From Ktedonobacter racemifer DSM 44963 (lineage in GTDB: Bacteria; Chloroflexota; Ktedonobacteria; Ktedonobacterales; Ktedonobacteraceae): 64,000 nt of DNA. The stretch is taken from positions 434,001-498,000 of the forward strand of contig NZ_ADVG01000002.1 in assembly GCF_000178855.1 (NCBI RefSeq), read 5' to 3'. Below, one piece after another: positions 45,473 through 53,877 of this stretch. The position numbers and the translations under genes are program-made. The notes beneath the pieces are model-generated. The model had not been told where the DNA came from. It did not search any database and saw only the letters and a program-made list of their open reading frames with translations. Every line of letters begins with the position of its first letter. Within the stretch, counting starts at the first letter, position 1.

Positions 45473-46024
45473 ATGCGTCCTGAAACACTTTTCGGAGAAC
45501 ATGAGATTTTTCCGCTTCCTTCGCAAAATGATCCGGCTTCGCCGGATCATTTTGCTCACACAGTCTCGTCTTCGACACAACTCACGTCTGAGAAAGTGCA
45601 TCATTCTTCCACCGAACGCACACTACCTCTCAAGAGAAAGAACCTTCTCAACCTGCTCACTCATTATCAAGGAGGCAACTGTCTAAAAAAGGCATATTGC
45701 TAGGAATAGGAACGATTGGATTGGCGGCGCTTGGAGCAGGAGGGTTCTTGGCTGCATTTTCCGCACAATCCTCCCAGAGGCCTATATCCTCTCCAACAGT
45801 TTCCCCATACTCAACGTTCTCATCACTTGCTTGACCCAACCACATCCAACTGGATCAACCATCTCGACTGGTCACCTGATGGCAGGTTGCTAGCGGTAGC
45901 GAATGGCACCAATGTTGTCAATGTGTGGGACATAAAGGAAGAGCGCATCGTACTTGCCTATCCGACGTTGAATGGCTGGGTCAGGCTCAGAGTGGTGTGG
46001 AGAGGCGGAAGTTGAGCGACTTCT
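45473..46024 (+). pseudogene. membrane-anchored WD40-repeat protein remnant
   Basis: Three frames in order give RPETLFGEHEIFPLPSQND from 45473, then SLSRRQLSKKGILLGIGTIG and AALGAGGFLAAF (a transmembrane or signal-anchor segment), then NWINHLDWSPDGRLLAVANG and NVVNVWDIKEERIVLAYP (first WD40 blade). Frame changes fall near 45630 and 45830. The remaining WD40 repeats are missing, and the frame ends where the palindromic element at 46025 begins. A 15-bp palindrome with a TTC loop (45523-45555) lies inside the former coding region. It is a decayed gene. Confidence 0.6.
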
Positions 46025-46143
46025 GGTAAATAAGCTGAAACTGGTGGAATCTGTACAATTATCCTGGTGAGCAAGCTACCTCAAACAGTTTGCTCACCAG
46101 GATAATTGTGGTAAAAGTGACCAGTTTCATGTAGGGATTTACA
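46025..46143. repeat. palindromic element related in layout to the 112-bp MITE pair
   Basis: A perfect 20-bp stem (46055-46074 with 46090-46109) and outer arms TGAAACTGGT (46036-46045) with ACCAGTTTCA (46120-46129). It shares with the pair at 702 and 2532 only the ACAATTATC/GATAATTGT core and the GGGATTTACA end, so it is a divergent relative. It terminates the WD40 remnant. A lone TGTAAACCCC at 46949 may be a further half-end. Confidence 0.6.
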
Positions 46144-46320
46144 GCAAAGATGGGCAGATCCGAGCTACTTTCTTAATAGAATACGCATCGGAGAGTCATA
46201 GACCTTAAAGGATTGTATTTTCTTATAAAGTCATATATTCTTTTTTAAGAACTTATCAGCAAAGAACATTTTTAGCACGCCTACTTTGAATGTTTTTGCC
46301 CATAGCGGAGAAAAAGAAAT

Positions 46321-46902
46321 ATGCACATTTCGGTAGATAATCCACTTTTAGCAGCTACGTTCGTAATCGTTGTGTTTCTCGTTTTTGTACTTGCCATTAT
46401 TCATCTTAGACCGCGTCCCCGGCGTAAACGAGGACATAGCTCAGCCAGGGGTCAAGCTCCCGCACGGAAACGTACTTCGATCAACAAGAAAGACATTCCG
46501 AAGGTAAATGGGCGCATTCCATCCTGGCAAAAAGACCCTGGTGCCAGAGTTGCTAATCAGTACGACAGAGCTCGCAGTCCTGAGTGGCCCAGAGTAGCTC
46601 ATGAGCATCTCAGCCACGAGCCAGCTTGTGTGGTCTGTGGTCACCGGGGAAAAGGATTACAGGTTCACCATATCAAACCTTTCCATCTCTACCCGGAACT
46701 CGAACTTGACCCGAATAACTTGATCACTCTCTGCGAAATCAGGGGCCGCACGCATCATCTGCTTATTGGCCATCTTGATGACTGGGAATCGTATAACAAA
46801 CGTGTACGAGAAGACACAAAGCGTTACTCCCATCAAAGTGCTACCGCGATCAAGGCCAATCCTACCTGGCAGAAAGAGGCAGCTCAACGCCCGATGTCTT
46901 AA
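46321..46902 (+). CDS. membrane-anchored HNH-domain protein
   Basis: 193 residues. A hydrophobic helix at residues 10-29 (AATFVIVVFLVFVLAIIHL) is followed by a basic linker (RPRPRRKRGHSSARGQAPAR) and then an HNH nuclease domain: CVVCGHRGKGLQVHHIKPF, LDPNNLITLCEIRGRTHHLL, IGHLDDW. The zinc CxxC, the HH pair, the Asn and the final His positions are present. HNH domains cut nucleic acids, but a membrane-tethered one is unusual; topology predicts a cytoplasmic C-terminus. It stands alone between repeats and decayed genes. A role in DNA uptake or defence is possible, but nothing in the neighbourhood shows it. Confidence 0.72.
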   Translation: MHISVDNPLLAATFVIVVFLVFVLAIIHLRPRPRRKRGHSSARGQAPARKRTSINKKDIPKVNGRIPSWQKDPGARVANQYDRARSPEWPRVAHEHLSHEPACVVCGHRGKGLQVHHIKPFHLYPELELDPNNLITLCEIRGRTHHLLIGHLDDWESYNKRVREDTKRYSHQSATAIKANPTWQKEAAQRPMS

Positions 46903-47189
46903 CATTAGCGAGTTCTCCATAAACGTCGTCATTAGATCAGTGGATAACTGTAAACCCCAATATTAAGCGACTCTCCTGCACTTTGCGTGATAAACTGTGC
47001 TGGTCAGATCTTCAGCCAGCGCTGATTCGCCTACTTTGCTATAGATAGAGCGTTGTAGCTCAGCAGCGTATGCGCGGTAGATGGTTGCCAACCAGACCAA
47101 GCGTCCGGGTATTCTTGCATGGTCACAAAAGCAGTTCCTTTCTCAGGTATCACGTTCTCACTATGGTATACAGGCCAGCGTTACAAAAG
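46903..47189. other. intergenic region
   Basis: No gene supported. A stretch near 47050 resembles the D-arm of a tRNA but lacks a cloverleaf. Confidence 0.35.
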
Positions 47190-47238
47190 AAAAACTGGGT
47201 AATAACGCCAGATGTTCCGCGTTGCTACCCAGTTTTTT
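47190..47238. terminator. bidirectional rho-independent terminator
   Basis: AACTGGGTA (47193-47201) pairs with TACCCAGTT (47226-47234), flanked by A-run and T-run on the two sides. It lies just past the stop of the acetyltransferase gene at 47247 on the minus strand, so it probably ends that transcript. Confidence 0.7.
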
Positions 47239-47246
47239 GATAGAAT

Positions 47247-47771
47247 TTATTCCCCGCGCAGCTTGCTATAAATCACCATATCGTGCCAGTCGCCATTGCG
47301 CCACTGGACCTGGCGGAGGACGCCTTCGCGTGTAAAACCGGCCTTCTCCAGCGCACGTTGTTCGGGTATATTGGCAATATCCGTTGTGGCCTCAACGCGT
47401 TTCACTGGATAGACTGCGAAGAGATATTCCGCGAGCAGGTGCTGAGCTTCGACGCCATAACCTTTGCCGCGATGTTCAGGGACCAGGGCGATGCCGATAT
47501 TATAGGCAACGCTCCCTTCATTTGGACCGTAACGCTCCTGGTGATAACTCACATCGCCAGCAACCTCTCCCTCGTTCGTTGCTACCACCAGAGCGCCAAA
47601 CTTCGAGCTAAGCAACCCATCTTCATGGAAGCCTTGTTCACGACGGCTACTGCCGCTTAAACCGAAAAAATTGTATTCACTCAAATATTCAATGCTATTG
47701 TTCCAGCCTTTGAATAGAGGTAAATCTTCCTGAACAAAGGGACGCAGGTAGATTTTTTCTCCGCGTAACAT
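47247..47771 (-). CDS. GNAT-family N-acetyltransferase (RimJ/RimL-like)
   Basis: 174 residues. The N-terminal LRGEKIYLRPFVQEDLPLFK, the acetyl-CoA loop IALVPEHRGKGYGVEAQHLL (RxxGxG) and the C-terminal RALEKAGFTREGVLRQVQWR with NGDWHDMVIYSKL place it in the Acetyltransf_3/RimJ group. Such enzymes acetylate amino groups of proteins, antibiotics or small molecules; the target is unknown. It is followed by a clear terminator and preceded by a truncated second GNAT gene on the same strand. Confidence 0.9.
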   Translation of the reverse strand: MLRGEKIYLRPFVQEDLPLFKGWNNSIEYLSEYNFFGLSGSSRREQGFHEDGLLSSKFGALVVATNEGEVAGDVSYHQERYGPNEGSVAYNIGIALVPEHRGKGYGVEAQHLLAEYLFAVYPVKRVEATTDIANIPEQRALEKAGFTREGVLRQVQWRNGDWHDMVIYSKLRGE

Positions 47772-47808
47772 AGTGGCTCATTACCTTTCATAGATCAATA
47801 AATTTATA

Positions 47809-48171
47809 TCAATGATCATAACACAACAAAGCAGTATCCACGATTTCAAAGCCCATCCACTCGTAGAGGTATCGAGCAGGATTGCTCTTACGAACGCTTA
47901 GCATCAAGGCTGGATACACCTTGCTGGCTACTTCTAAGAGGTGCTTGAGCAATTGCGTGCCTATCCCTTGCCCCAGAAAGTCTGGCAAAACGGCAATCGT
48001 GAGTTCTGGTGTGCCATCAGGAATCAAGCGAGACATTTTCTTTTCTTCGATGAGCAGGCGAATCCAGGCAGCTCCTAGCGGGTGCTGAACGTGTGGATGC
48101 AGCGCGAGGACCCCTATGTCGGTCGCGCGTCCCCATCCCTGGACATATTTTTGTAACCCAGGATTGTTCTT
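47809..48171 (-). pseudogene. GNAT acetyltransferase lacking its N-terminus
   Basis: The frame reads NPGLQKYVQGWGRATDIGVL, HPLGAAWIRLLIEEKKMSRL, TPELTIAVLPDFLGQGIGT (RxxGxG-type loop) and NPARYLYEWMGFEIVDTALL, a good C-terminal GNAT domain. Upstream of codon KNNPG the in-frame sequence no longer looks like GNAT and soon reaches a stop at 48241, while an IS3-like fragment occupies the same stretch. The first 40 or so residues are therefore missing. An internal ATG at 48036 would give only 75 residues. Confidence 0.6.
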
Positions 48172-48323
48172 CGCCGCAGCAGGCCAGGTCGCGGACGTCG
48201 GCGAGCCAGCGCCATGTGCAACGCCAGCGTGACCAAGTGCTCATTTTCGTTTGGGACCATGGTCTCATTCATCGGGGGCCGATACTGCAACTGGAATGCG
48301 GTCGTTGTGTGTTGTGGACAACA
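48170..48323 (-). pseudogene. possible IS3-family transposase fragment
   Basis: A short frame reads MNETMVPNENEHLVTLALHM then ALARRRPRPGLL, resembling the rve/integrase-core segment of IS3 OrfB that precedes HHSDRGSQY. The HHSD catalytic region itself is missing. It abuts the truncated GNAT gene on one side and the tnpB element on the other. The call rests on about 30 residues and is uncertain. Confidence 0.35.
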
Positions 48324-49799
48324 GTCAGTACCCTACGGCTAAAGCCGAGGGCTTGGAGTTGTGTCTGAACTCCACCGCAATTCAGCATACCTTCTCAGGC
48401 GTGCTGCTTTGGCTTCATCGTCCGACACAGAAGGCGCGTACTGACAAGAGGCCCGTTCCTCTCCAGTCTTGCCGGATAAGAAGCGTTCGCATCGCAATGT
48501 TTCTTGCACCAACCAGATCGGCATGGAGCGTGTACTGACAATTCTGACAGAGAAAGAGCAAGCCCTTGTGAGGACAATTCTCTTTGCAGGTGTGCCCACA
48601 TTTGGGGCAGGCCTGCGAGGTGTAGTTGGCATCCACCTTGATCGCCGTACTTCGATGCAAGAGCGCTTTATAAGCGATCATACTGTGCAACTCTGCAAAG
48701 GACCATTTGGAAAAGGCACGATTGGCTTTGCGCTGTTTGGCACTTTTGCCTTTCCGTCGTTTGGTCTGCTCGCGAATATCTGTCAGATGCTCCAGTCCAA
48801 TCAAGCTTTGAGAATAGTGGGTAACAATCCGTTTACTCACGACATGATTGACGTTTGCTTTCAACCGTCTCTCTCGTCCACTGATGGCAACGAGCCTTCT
48901 CGTTGCAGAACGAGTGCCTTTTTTTTTGCAGACGCTTTCTCAGTCGTGCAGAGTGGTGTGATTTGGCAACCGTAGAGATGTCAGCATGGAAGGTGCAATT
49001 CCCTTGCATGGTCGCCGTGACGGCAAGGTATCGCATCCCCACATCCACGCCAACGACTTGCTTGTGTGTTTCGGGGGTAGGATCAGCCATCTCCACTTCC
49101 AGGGAGACAAGGAGGTAAAATTGCTTCTTGGCTTTGTCATACCAGAGTTTCGATGCACCGATCTCCGTACCACGCTGGATCAATGCCACATGCTTATTGT
49201 AGCCAGTATAGGGCACAACGATACGTCCATCGAGAGTGAGAATACTCACGTGCTGCTCTTTCTTGAACGTGTAGTCTTTCTTCTACTGGTAGGTCAACGT
49301 GGGAGAGAGAAACGTAGGAGCCTGATCAAGCCCTTTATACCGTTTCTTGGTGAGACCTGCCTTACGATGAGCAGCATTGTTCTTGACCTTTGTCCAGAGG
49401 GCTTTATACGAGGCACCAACTTGGCGAGGAACAGAACAGGCCATTTGCGAAGGCAGATGAAAACGGAGGCGGATCTCTTCGTAGGTGGCATCTTGCAAAC
49501 GAAGAGCATTACTCAATTTGCCATGCGCAAAGGCGTACTGGCTCACATAGTTGAGTGAATCACGATACGCCAGTTGCGTTGTACGTAATGCCTTGAATTG
49601 CTCGGGCGTTGTATTCAATTTGAGTTTCGCTGTTAATGCCGTTTGCATACGCTAAATTATACCATGGTTTTCATCTGACTGTAAATAATACATGAGCAGA
49701 TGAAAGCATGTCTACAGCGTATTCCACCCAAGCCACCTACAAAGGAACGCCGCATTCCTCCCATGCCTCAAAGGGCAGGGGCATCCTGCGGCATTTTCG
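48324..49799 (-). mobile_element. 1476-bp tnpB-only IS200/IS605-type element, degenerate copy
   Basis: The reverse complement matches 60445-61920 along its whole length, and similarity ends abruptly at both ends. The right end is GGTACTGAC (at 48324 on the minus strand), and the left flank on the minus strand is TTCAC (49804-49800), identical to the other copy's flank. The subterminal left hairpin (GCCGCA...TGCGGC) is conserved. The flank after the right end differs from the other copy (TGTTGTCCACAACACAC), as expected for a different guide. Confidence 0.85.
48415..49648 (-). pseudogene. tnpB, inactivated copy of the 60597-61829 gene
   Basis: Compared with the intact copy, TAC (Tyr 122) has become an amber TAG at 49281-49283. 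A run of A residues is one base longer near 48920-48930 (nine A versus AAAAGAAA), shifting the frame after RLRKRLQKK. The remaining pieces keep the RuvC motifs VGVDVGMRYLAV and IGLEHLTDIRE, zinc finger CPKCG...CQNC and HADLVGARNIA. The -35 box is also worn (TTTACA instead of TTGACA). It cannot encode full TnpB. Confidence 0.88.
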
Positions 49800-49889
49800 G
49801 TGAAAAGATGGGTCGTTTCATCCTGGCGGTACATCGTTGCGGATGTAGTGAGCGCTATTGGTCTGACGTACCAGATGCTGTGGACGTCA

Positions 49890-50837
49890 TCATGCTTCGT
49901 TGAGCATGTGCTGGGATATATTCCACAATCTTCTCGCGTTGTCCGGGTCGATTGCATAGACCGCGACACCGCGACGAATACCAGGCTGATGCGGCCCAGC
50001 TTCGTTACAGTCTTCAAAATAGCGACCGCTGACGCTCTCGACTAACGGTGAGGCGGCCAGCAAAACAGAGGTCGCAGCGCCTTGCTCGATGTTCTTCACC
50101 GAGACTCCCCTGCTTGCCAGGCCTGATTGGGCGGAATTGACCGGGGCATCTTTCATGTAGCGTCCAAGATTGGTACTGGCGATGCGCCCAGGGTTCAGCG
50201 CATTGGCAACAATGCCATCATCTGCCCAACGTCTGGCTGCTTCTACCGCAAACAGGACGTTGGCCGTCTTGGCTTGTCCATAGGAGACCCATGCGTCATA
50301 GGGGCGATAGTGAAAGTCGATGTCATCAAAATCAACCTCGCCATTGATATGACCGACCGAACTGACCGACACAATACGGGCATGGCCCGCCGCCGCCAGC
50401 GCGTCGTGCAGACCAAGCGCCAGCGCAAAGTGGCCAAGGTGGTTGGTGGCGAATTGCATTTCGTGCCCTTGTGCACTGACCTCCCGCGTTGGAATGGCCA
50501 TGACACCGGCGTTGTTGACGAGGATATCAAGTGGTCCCTGCCAGCCTTGCACAAACGCACGTACCGAATTCAGGTCTGACAGGTTGACCTGCCCGACATG
50601 AATATGCTGGTTGCCTGTCGTCTGCCTGATGTCTTCGGCTGTCTGCTCACCTGCATCGATATTGCGGACAGCGAGCATCACTTCAGCACCAGCGTGCGCC
50701 AGAGCACGAGCCGTTTCTACTCCGATCCCGCCTGAACCACCTGTGATAATAGCTCGTTTCCCACGTAAATCTATCCCTTCAATGACTTCCATCGCGGTTG
50801 TTGTCGCACCAAATGGTGTTGTTAGTAATTCTGCCAT
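49890..50837 (-). CDS. short-chain dehydrogenase/reductase
   Basis: 315 residues, slightly long for a classical SDR and similar to the retinol-dehydrogenase/WW-domain-oxidoreductase-like branch. The cofactor motif is ITGGSGGIGVETA, followed by ILVNNAGVMAIP, the active-site SVSSVG, Y in SYGQAKTAN (YxxxK) and NPGRIAST. It starts 19 bases after the MerR gene and should be in its operon. MerR-plus-SDR pairs often respond to electrophiles or aldehydes; the substrate here is unknown. Confidence 0.9.
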   Translation of the reverse strand: MAELLTTPFGATTTAMEVIEGIDLRGKRAIITGGSGGIGVETARALAHAGAEVMLAVRNIDAGEQTAEDIRQTTGNQHIHVGQVNLSDLNSVRAFVQGWQGPLDILVNNAGVMAIPTREVSAQGHEMQFATNHLGHFALALGLHDALAAAGHARIVSVSSVGHINGEVDFDDIDFHYRPYDAWVSYGQAKTANVLFAVEAARRWADDGIVANALNPGRIASTNLGRYMKDAPVNSAQSGLASRGVSVKNIEQGAATSVLLAASPLVESVSGRYFEDCNEAGPHQPGIRRGVAVYAIDPDNARRLWNISQHMLNEA

Positions 50838-50856
50838 GTGTTTTCTCCTTTACTGG

Positions 50857-51312
50857 TTATCTTAAATCCTTCACAATACGCTCGTACTCTTGAGCGATGC
50901 GCGCGGCTTCGTCCATATCACCACGGGCCCGGGCATCCCAGTAGGCGACTTTAAACGAGAGGTAGCGTTGATGTATTTGCAGCCGCGCAATCTGCTTCCC
51001 CACTTCTTCGGCATGCGCCTGAAAAAGTTCTCGCTTTTCGACTGCTGTCTCGTCACCCCGTTCGCGAAGTGTCAGATAGGTACGCATCTCTTCTATGCTC
51101 ATGCCAACGGCACGCAAGTTTGCCAGTGACTCTATAATCTGCACCGTGTCAGCACTATAGCGTCGATGACCACTGCTTGTATCACGCCAGACATCAGGCA
51201 CAAGCCCTATCTCTTCGTAGTATCTGAGGGTCGGAATGCTCAACCCACTTCTTTGAGCCACTTCGTGAATAGTATAGGTTTCTTGATGCTCAATAGATGA
51301 TGTCTTCTTCAT
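50857..51312 (-). CDS. MerR-family transcriptional regulator
   Basis: 151 residues. The N-terminal winged helix is YTIHEVAQRSGLSIPTLRYY with EEIGLVPDVWRDTSSGHRRY, followed by a long dimerisation coiled coil (RTYLTLRERGDETAVEKREL and on). No cysteine pair for metal binding is evident, so it is likelier a stress or drug-type MerR than a metal sensor. It is the first gene of an operon with the SDR at 49890 and probably activates it by the usual promoter-twisting mechanism. Confidence 0.9.
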   Translation of the reverse strand: MKKTSSIEHQETYTIHEVAQRSGLSIPTLRYYEEIGLVPDVWRDTSSGHRRYSADTVQIIESLANLRAVGMSIEEMRTYLTLRERGDETAVEKRELFQAHAEEVGKQIARLQIHQRYLSFKVAYWDARARGDMDEAARIAQEYERIVKDLR

Positions 51313-51424
51313 GTCCGTAGTATAAAAAACCTCAAGTGCTTGATGTCAAGAGCTGTCAATGTTTCTATCAGGGCTGTTGCAAAGTAGGCAGCAATGGTCA
51401 AAAAGATGGAGCTATCGATTTCTC

Positions 51425-51796
51425 CTAAGGCCAGCACATCGCTCGCTCAACCAGCACAAGCAACTCTTCCGGATCAAACGGTTTCTTCAGCGTGTTGCCA
51501 ATTCCCATACAAGCAGATTGTTGAAGAGTTTCCTTGTCTGCACTGAGGGCAATGATCGAGCGCAAGAGGGTCGGATCTTGCGCTTGTACCTTTTGCAAGA
51601 ATTGCAGTCCATTGAGACGTGGCATCGTTAAATCAAGCAAGATCACATCGTACACGTTCCGTTGATGGTCCAGCCGGTCTAAGGCGTCCACGCCATCGAT
51701 GGCCGTATCTACCTCATAGGCTTCCTCTTCCAACAGTTCTTGTATGAGCGATCGCAAAACCTGATCGTCGTCGACAACTAAAATGCGTTTCCTCAT
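51425..51796 (-). CDS. single-domain response regulator (REC only)
   Basis: 123 residues from ATG 51796 (AAAGG eight bases upstream); the frame open to 51865 is not needed. A receiver domain is complete: ILVVDDDQVL (acidic pair), phosphoacceptor D in VILLDLTMPRLNG, S in IIALSADKE and K in NTLKKPFDPEEL. No output domain follows, so it acts by protein-protein contact, as in CheY/Spo0F-like relays. It lies 437 bases downstream of a PAS histidine kinase on the same strand, its probable partner. Confidence 0.9.
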   Translation of the reverse strand: MRKRILVVDDDQVLRSLIQELLEEEAYEVDTAIDGVDALDRLDHQRNVYDVILLDLTMPRLNGLQFLQKVQAQDPTLLRSIIALSADKETLQQSACMGIGNTLKKPFDPEELLVLVERAMCWP

Positions 51797-52232
51797 TCCC
51801 ACTGCCTTTCTGACATATAAGCCATACTCTCTCATCGCAAGATCTCTTTTCGGTTCAATGAACATGAGTCATCCATGACCGTTTCATGAGTATCTCATGG
51901 CTTTACATCAGGAGATGACGTGAGCGCTCTCTGAAGTATTCAGAACTAATTTGTGCCTGCGTCACCATCCGCTGAAATGTTTCCTCTGATCTCTACCTGA
52001 GCTCCTTCAGCGACGAATAAACGCGCCGTTGCCTGGCCAATGCCACTCACTGGTTTCTCCGTTGATCAGGGCTGTTCTGTGTTCCAATTTCATCTCACGC
52101 TCCTTTAGGGGAGAGCAAACACAACCAATTCTAGCGAAAAGGCAGGGCAATTTAAAAGCCAGCACCATTACCTACGCCTTCGCGCCTGAGAAGGATTGTT
52201 TCTCCCATGTGCCCAGAATGAAAAAGATCGGG
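51797..52232. other. intergenic region between kinase and response regulator
   Basis: No supported gene or strong hairpin. The gap suggests that the response regulator has its own promoter, but clear boxes are not visible. Confidence 0.35.
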
Positions 52233-53681
52233 TCATAACGCCATTGGAAGTGAAAGGGTGAATATGGCTCCTTTTCCTTCTTCGCTTTCTACCAGAATCT
52301 CTCCCTGATAATGTTTGACGATTTCTTGCGCAATATACAGTCCCATACCCAGCCCTGGGAAGGCTCGCTCTTTGCGCGAGTAGGTGCCTCGATTAAAGCG
52401 TTCAAAGATGATTTGCTGCTGCTCTTTAGGAATACCCACTCCGTAATCCTGAACGTGGATACGCGCGTAGCCGGATGAGCGGCTCAAGTGAATATCCACA
52501 CGATTGGCCTGGGGAGAGTATTTCACCGCGTTCGTTAGAAGATTAGTCACCACCTGGCTCAATCGATCTCGGTCTCCTACAAAAGAGCCCGAAAGAGCTC
52601 CATGCACTTCCAGGGTGTGAGTGGTGGTCGCGTGCTGGCATTCGGCAACAACCTCGTGAATGAGCGAGGCCAGATCGAGTGATTCATCCGCGTAATCAAA
52701 TTTCCCCATCTGAATTTTGGAGACATCTAACAGGTCGTTAATCAAACGGGTCAACGTTCGCACCTGCCCTTCCATTCGCGTGAGCACTTGTTCTGCCGCA
52801 AAACCATCGTTTCCAGTCAGTTTCTTTCTCAGGCGAGAGGATAAGAGCGTCAGGGCAGTCAATGGGACTTTCAACTCATGGCTGGCGATACTAATAAATT
52901 CATCTTTACGTCGCTCCAACTCTTTGCGCTCCGTCATATCGAGCAGAAATGCAATATGCTGGCTCTGCTCACCCTCAAGCAGGGCTGCCCCCACCAGGGT
53001 AGGAACAAGATTGCCATCTTTACTGAGATGATCTTTTTCTATTGGTGAGAGAACGCCAGTTTCTAGCAGGTTGCGGAATATTTGTTTGTTCAGGGAATGA
53101 GACTCCGGTGGGGTCAGGGCCTCCACACGTACCGTGCCATTAAGCAACTCATCTCGTGTGTAGCCGAGCATGGAGAGAAACGCCTCATTCGCATCGTGAA
53201 TAAGACCATTGCTGTCACCAATCGTCAACCCAAGAATATTGGACTGAAACAACGCGCTGAAACAAGCCTCGCTGACGCGCAAGCTCTTTTCCAGGCGTTT
53301 CTGCTCATCAATATTCGTGCAAACACCAAGCCATTTGACTGTGCTCCCTCCAACTTTTTTTAGGGGAACAACCCTTACCAGGAACCAGTGGTACGTTCCG
53401 CCCGCGCCATTGCCGAGACGATGCTCCTCCTCATACACTGAATCAGTTTGTACGGCTTCCTTCCATGCGGCGGCGGCGGCGTGTTGTTCACCAGGATGTA
53501 TAAAGCGCAACCAGTTCTCTTTCATGATCTGCTCGCACTTCAATCCTGTATAATCAGCCAGGGACTGATTACAGAAGGTGATAGAACCATCGGGAGTTGC
53601 GACCCAGATCAGGTTGGGCGTCTTTTCGACGATGAGGCGAAGCTCTTCTTCCACTTGCTGAAAGCCATTTATTTGACACAT
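52233..53681 (-). CDS. PAS-domain sensor histidine kinase
   Basis: 482 residues from ATG 53681, chosen because GGAGAG lies eight bases upstream; the open frame to 53924 overlaps the neighbour and lacks domain similarity. Order: PAS 1 (LRLIVEKTPNLIWVATPDG), PAS 2 (FSALFQSNILGLTIGDSNG), then HisKA H-box ISIASHELKVPLTALTLL, N-box NLLTNAVKYSP, G1 DYGVGIPKEQQ and G2 GLGMGLYIAQEIVKHY. There is no transmembrane segment, so it is a cytoplasmic sensor with PAS ligand or redox input. A REC-only protein lies downstream. The cue is unknown. Confidence 0.9.
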   Translation of the reverse strand: MCQINGFQQVEEELRLIVEKTPNLIWVATPDGSITFCNQSLADYTGLKCEQIMKENWLRFIHPGEQHAAAAAWKEAVQTDSVYEEEHRLGNGAGGTYHWFLVRVVPLKKVGGSTVKWLGVCTNIDEQKRLEKSLRVSEACFSALFQSNILGLTIGDSNGLIHDANEAFLSMLGYTRDELLNGTVRVEALTPPESHSLNKQIFRNLLETGVLSPIEKDHLSKDGNLVPTLVGAALLEGEQSQHIAFLLDMTERKELERRKDEFISIASHELKVPLTALTLLSSRLRKKLTGNDGFAAEQVLTRMEGQVRTLTRLINDLLDVSKIQMGKFDYADESLDLASLIHEVVAECQHATTTHTLEVHGALSGSFVGDRDRLSQVVTNLLTNAVKYSPQANRVDIHLSRSSGYARIHVQDYGVGIPKEQQQIIFERFNRGTYSRKERAFPGLGMGLYIAQEIVKHYQGEILVESEEGKGAIFTLSLPMAL

Positions 53682-53877
53682 AGACATATCTCTCCGTAGC
53701 CCTTTTCCATGGCCCCATCCCTGGAGGTAAAATGTTTGTCCTCTACTACCTTTCTCTTGCCTTAAGAATATCTCAGAGGAAATTGACAATCGCCTACGTT
53801 CTTGCGCACTTTGAATAGAATCTTGCGCCGCACACACCTGACCACTGGCCCAAGTTTCAGCCCACACTTCGATCCTC

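Noticed and set aside
47041..47110. tRNA-like string GTTGTAGCTCAGCAG
   Set aside because: No acceptor-stem pairing, anticodon arm or T-loop could be laid out.
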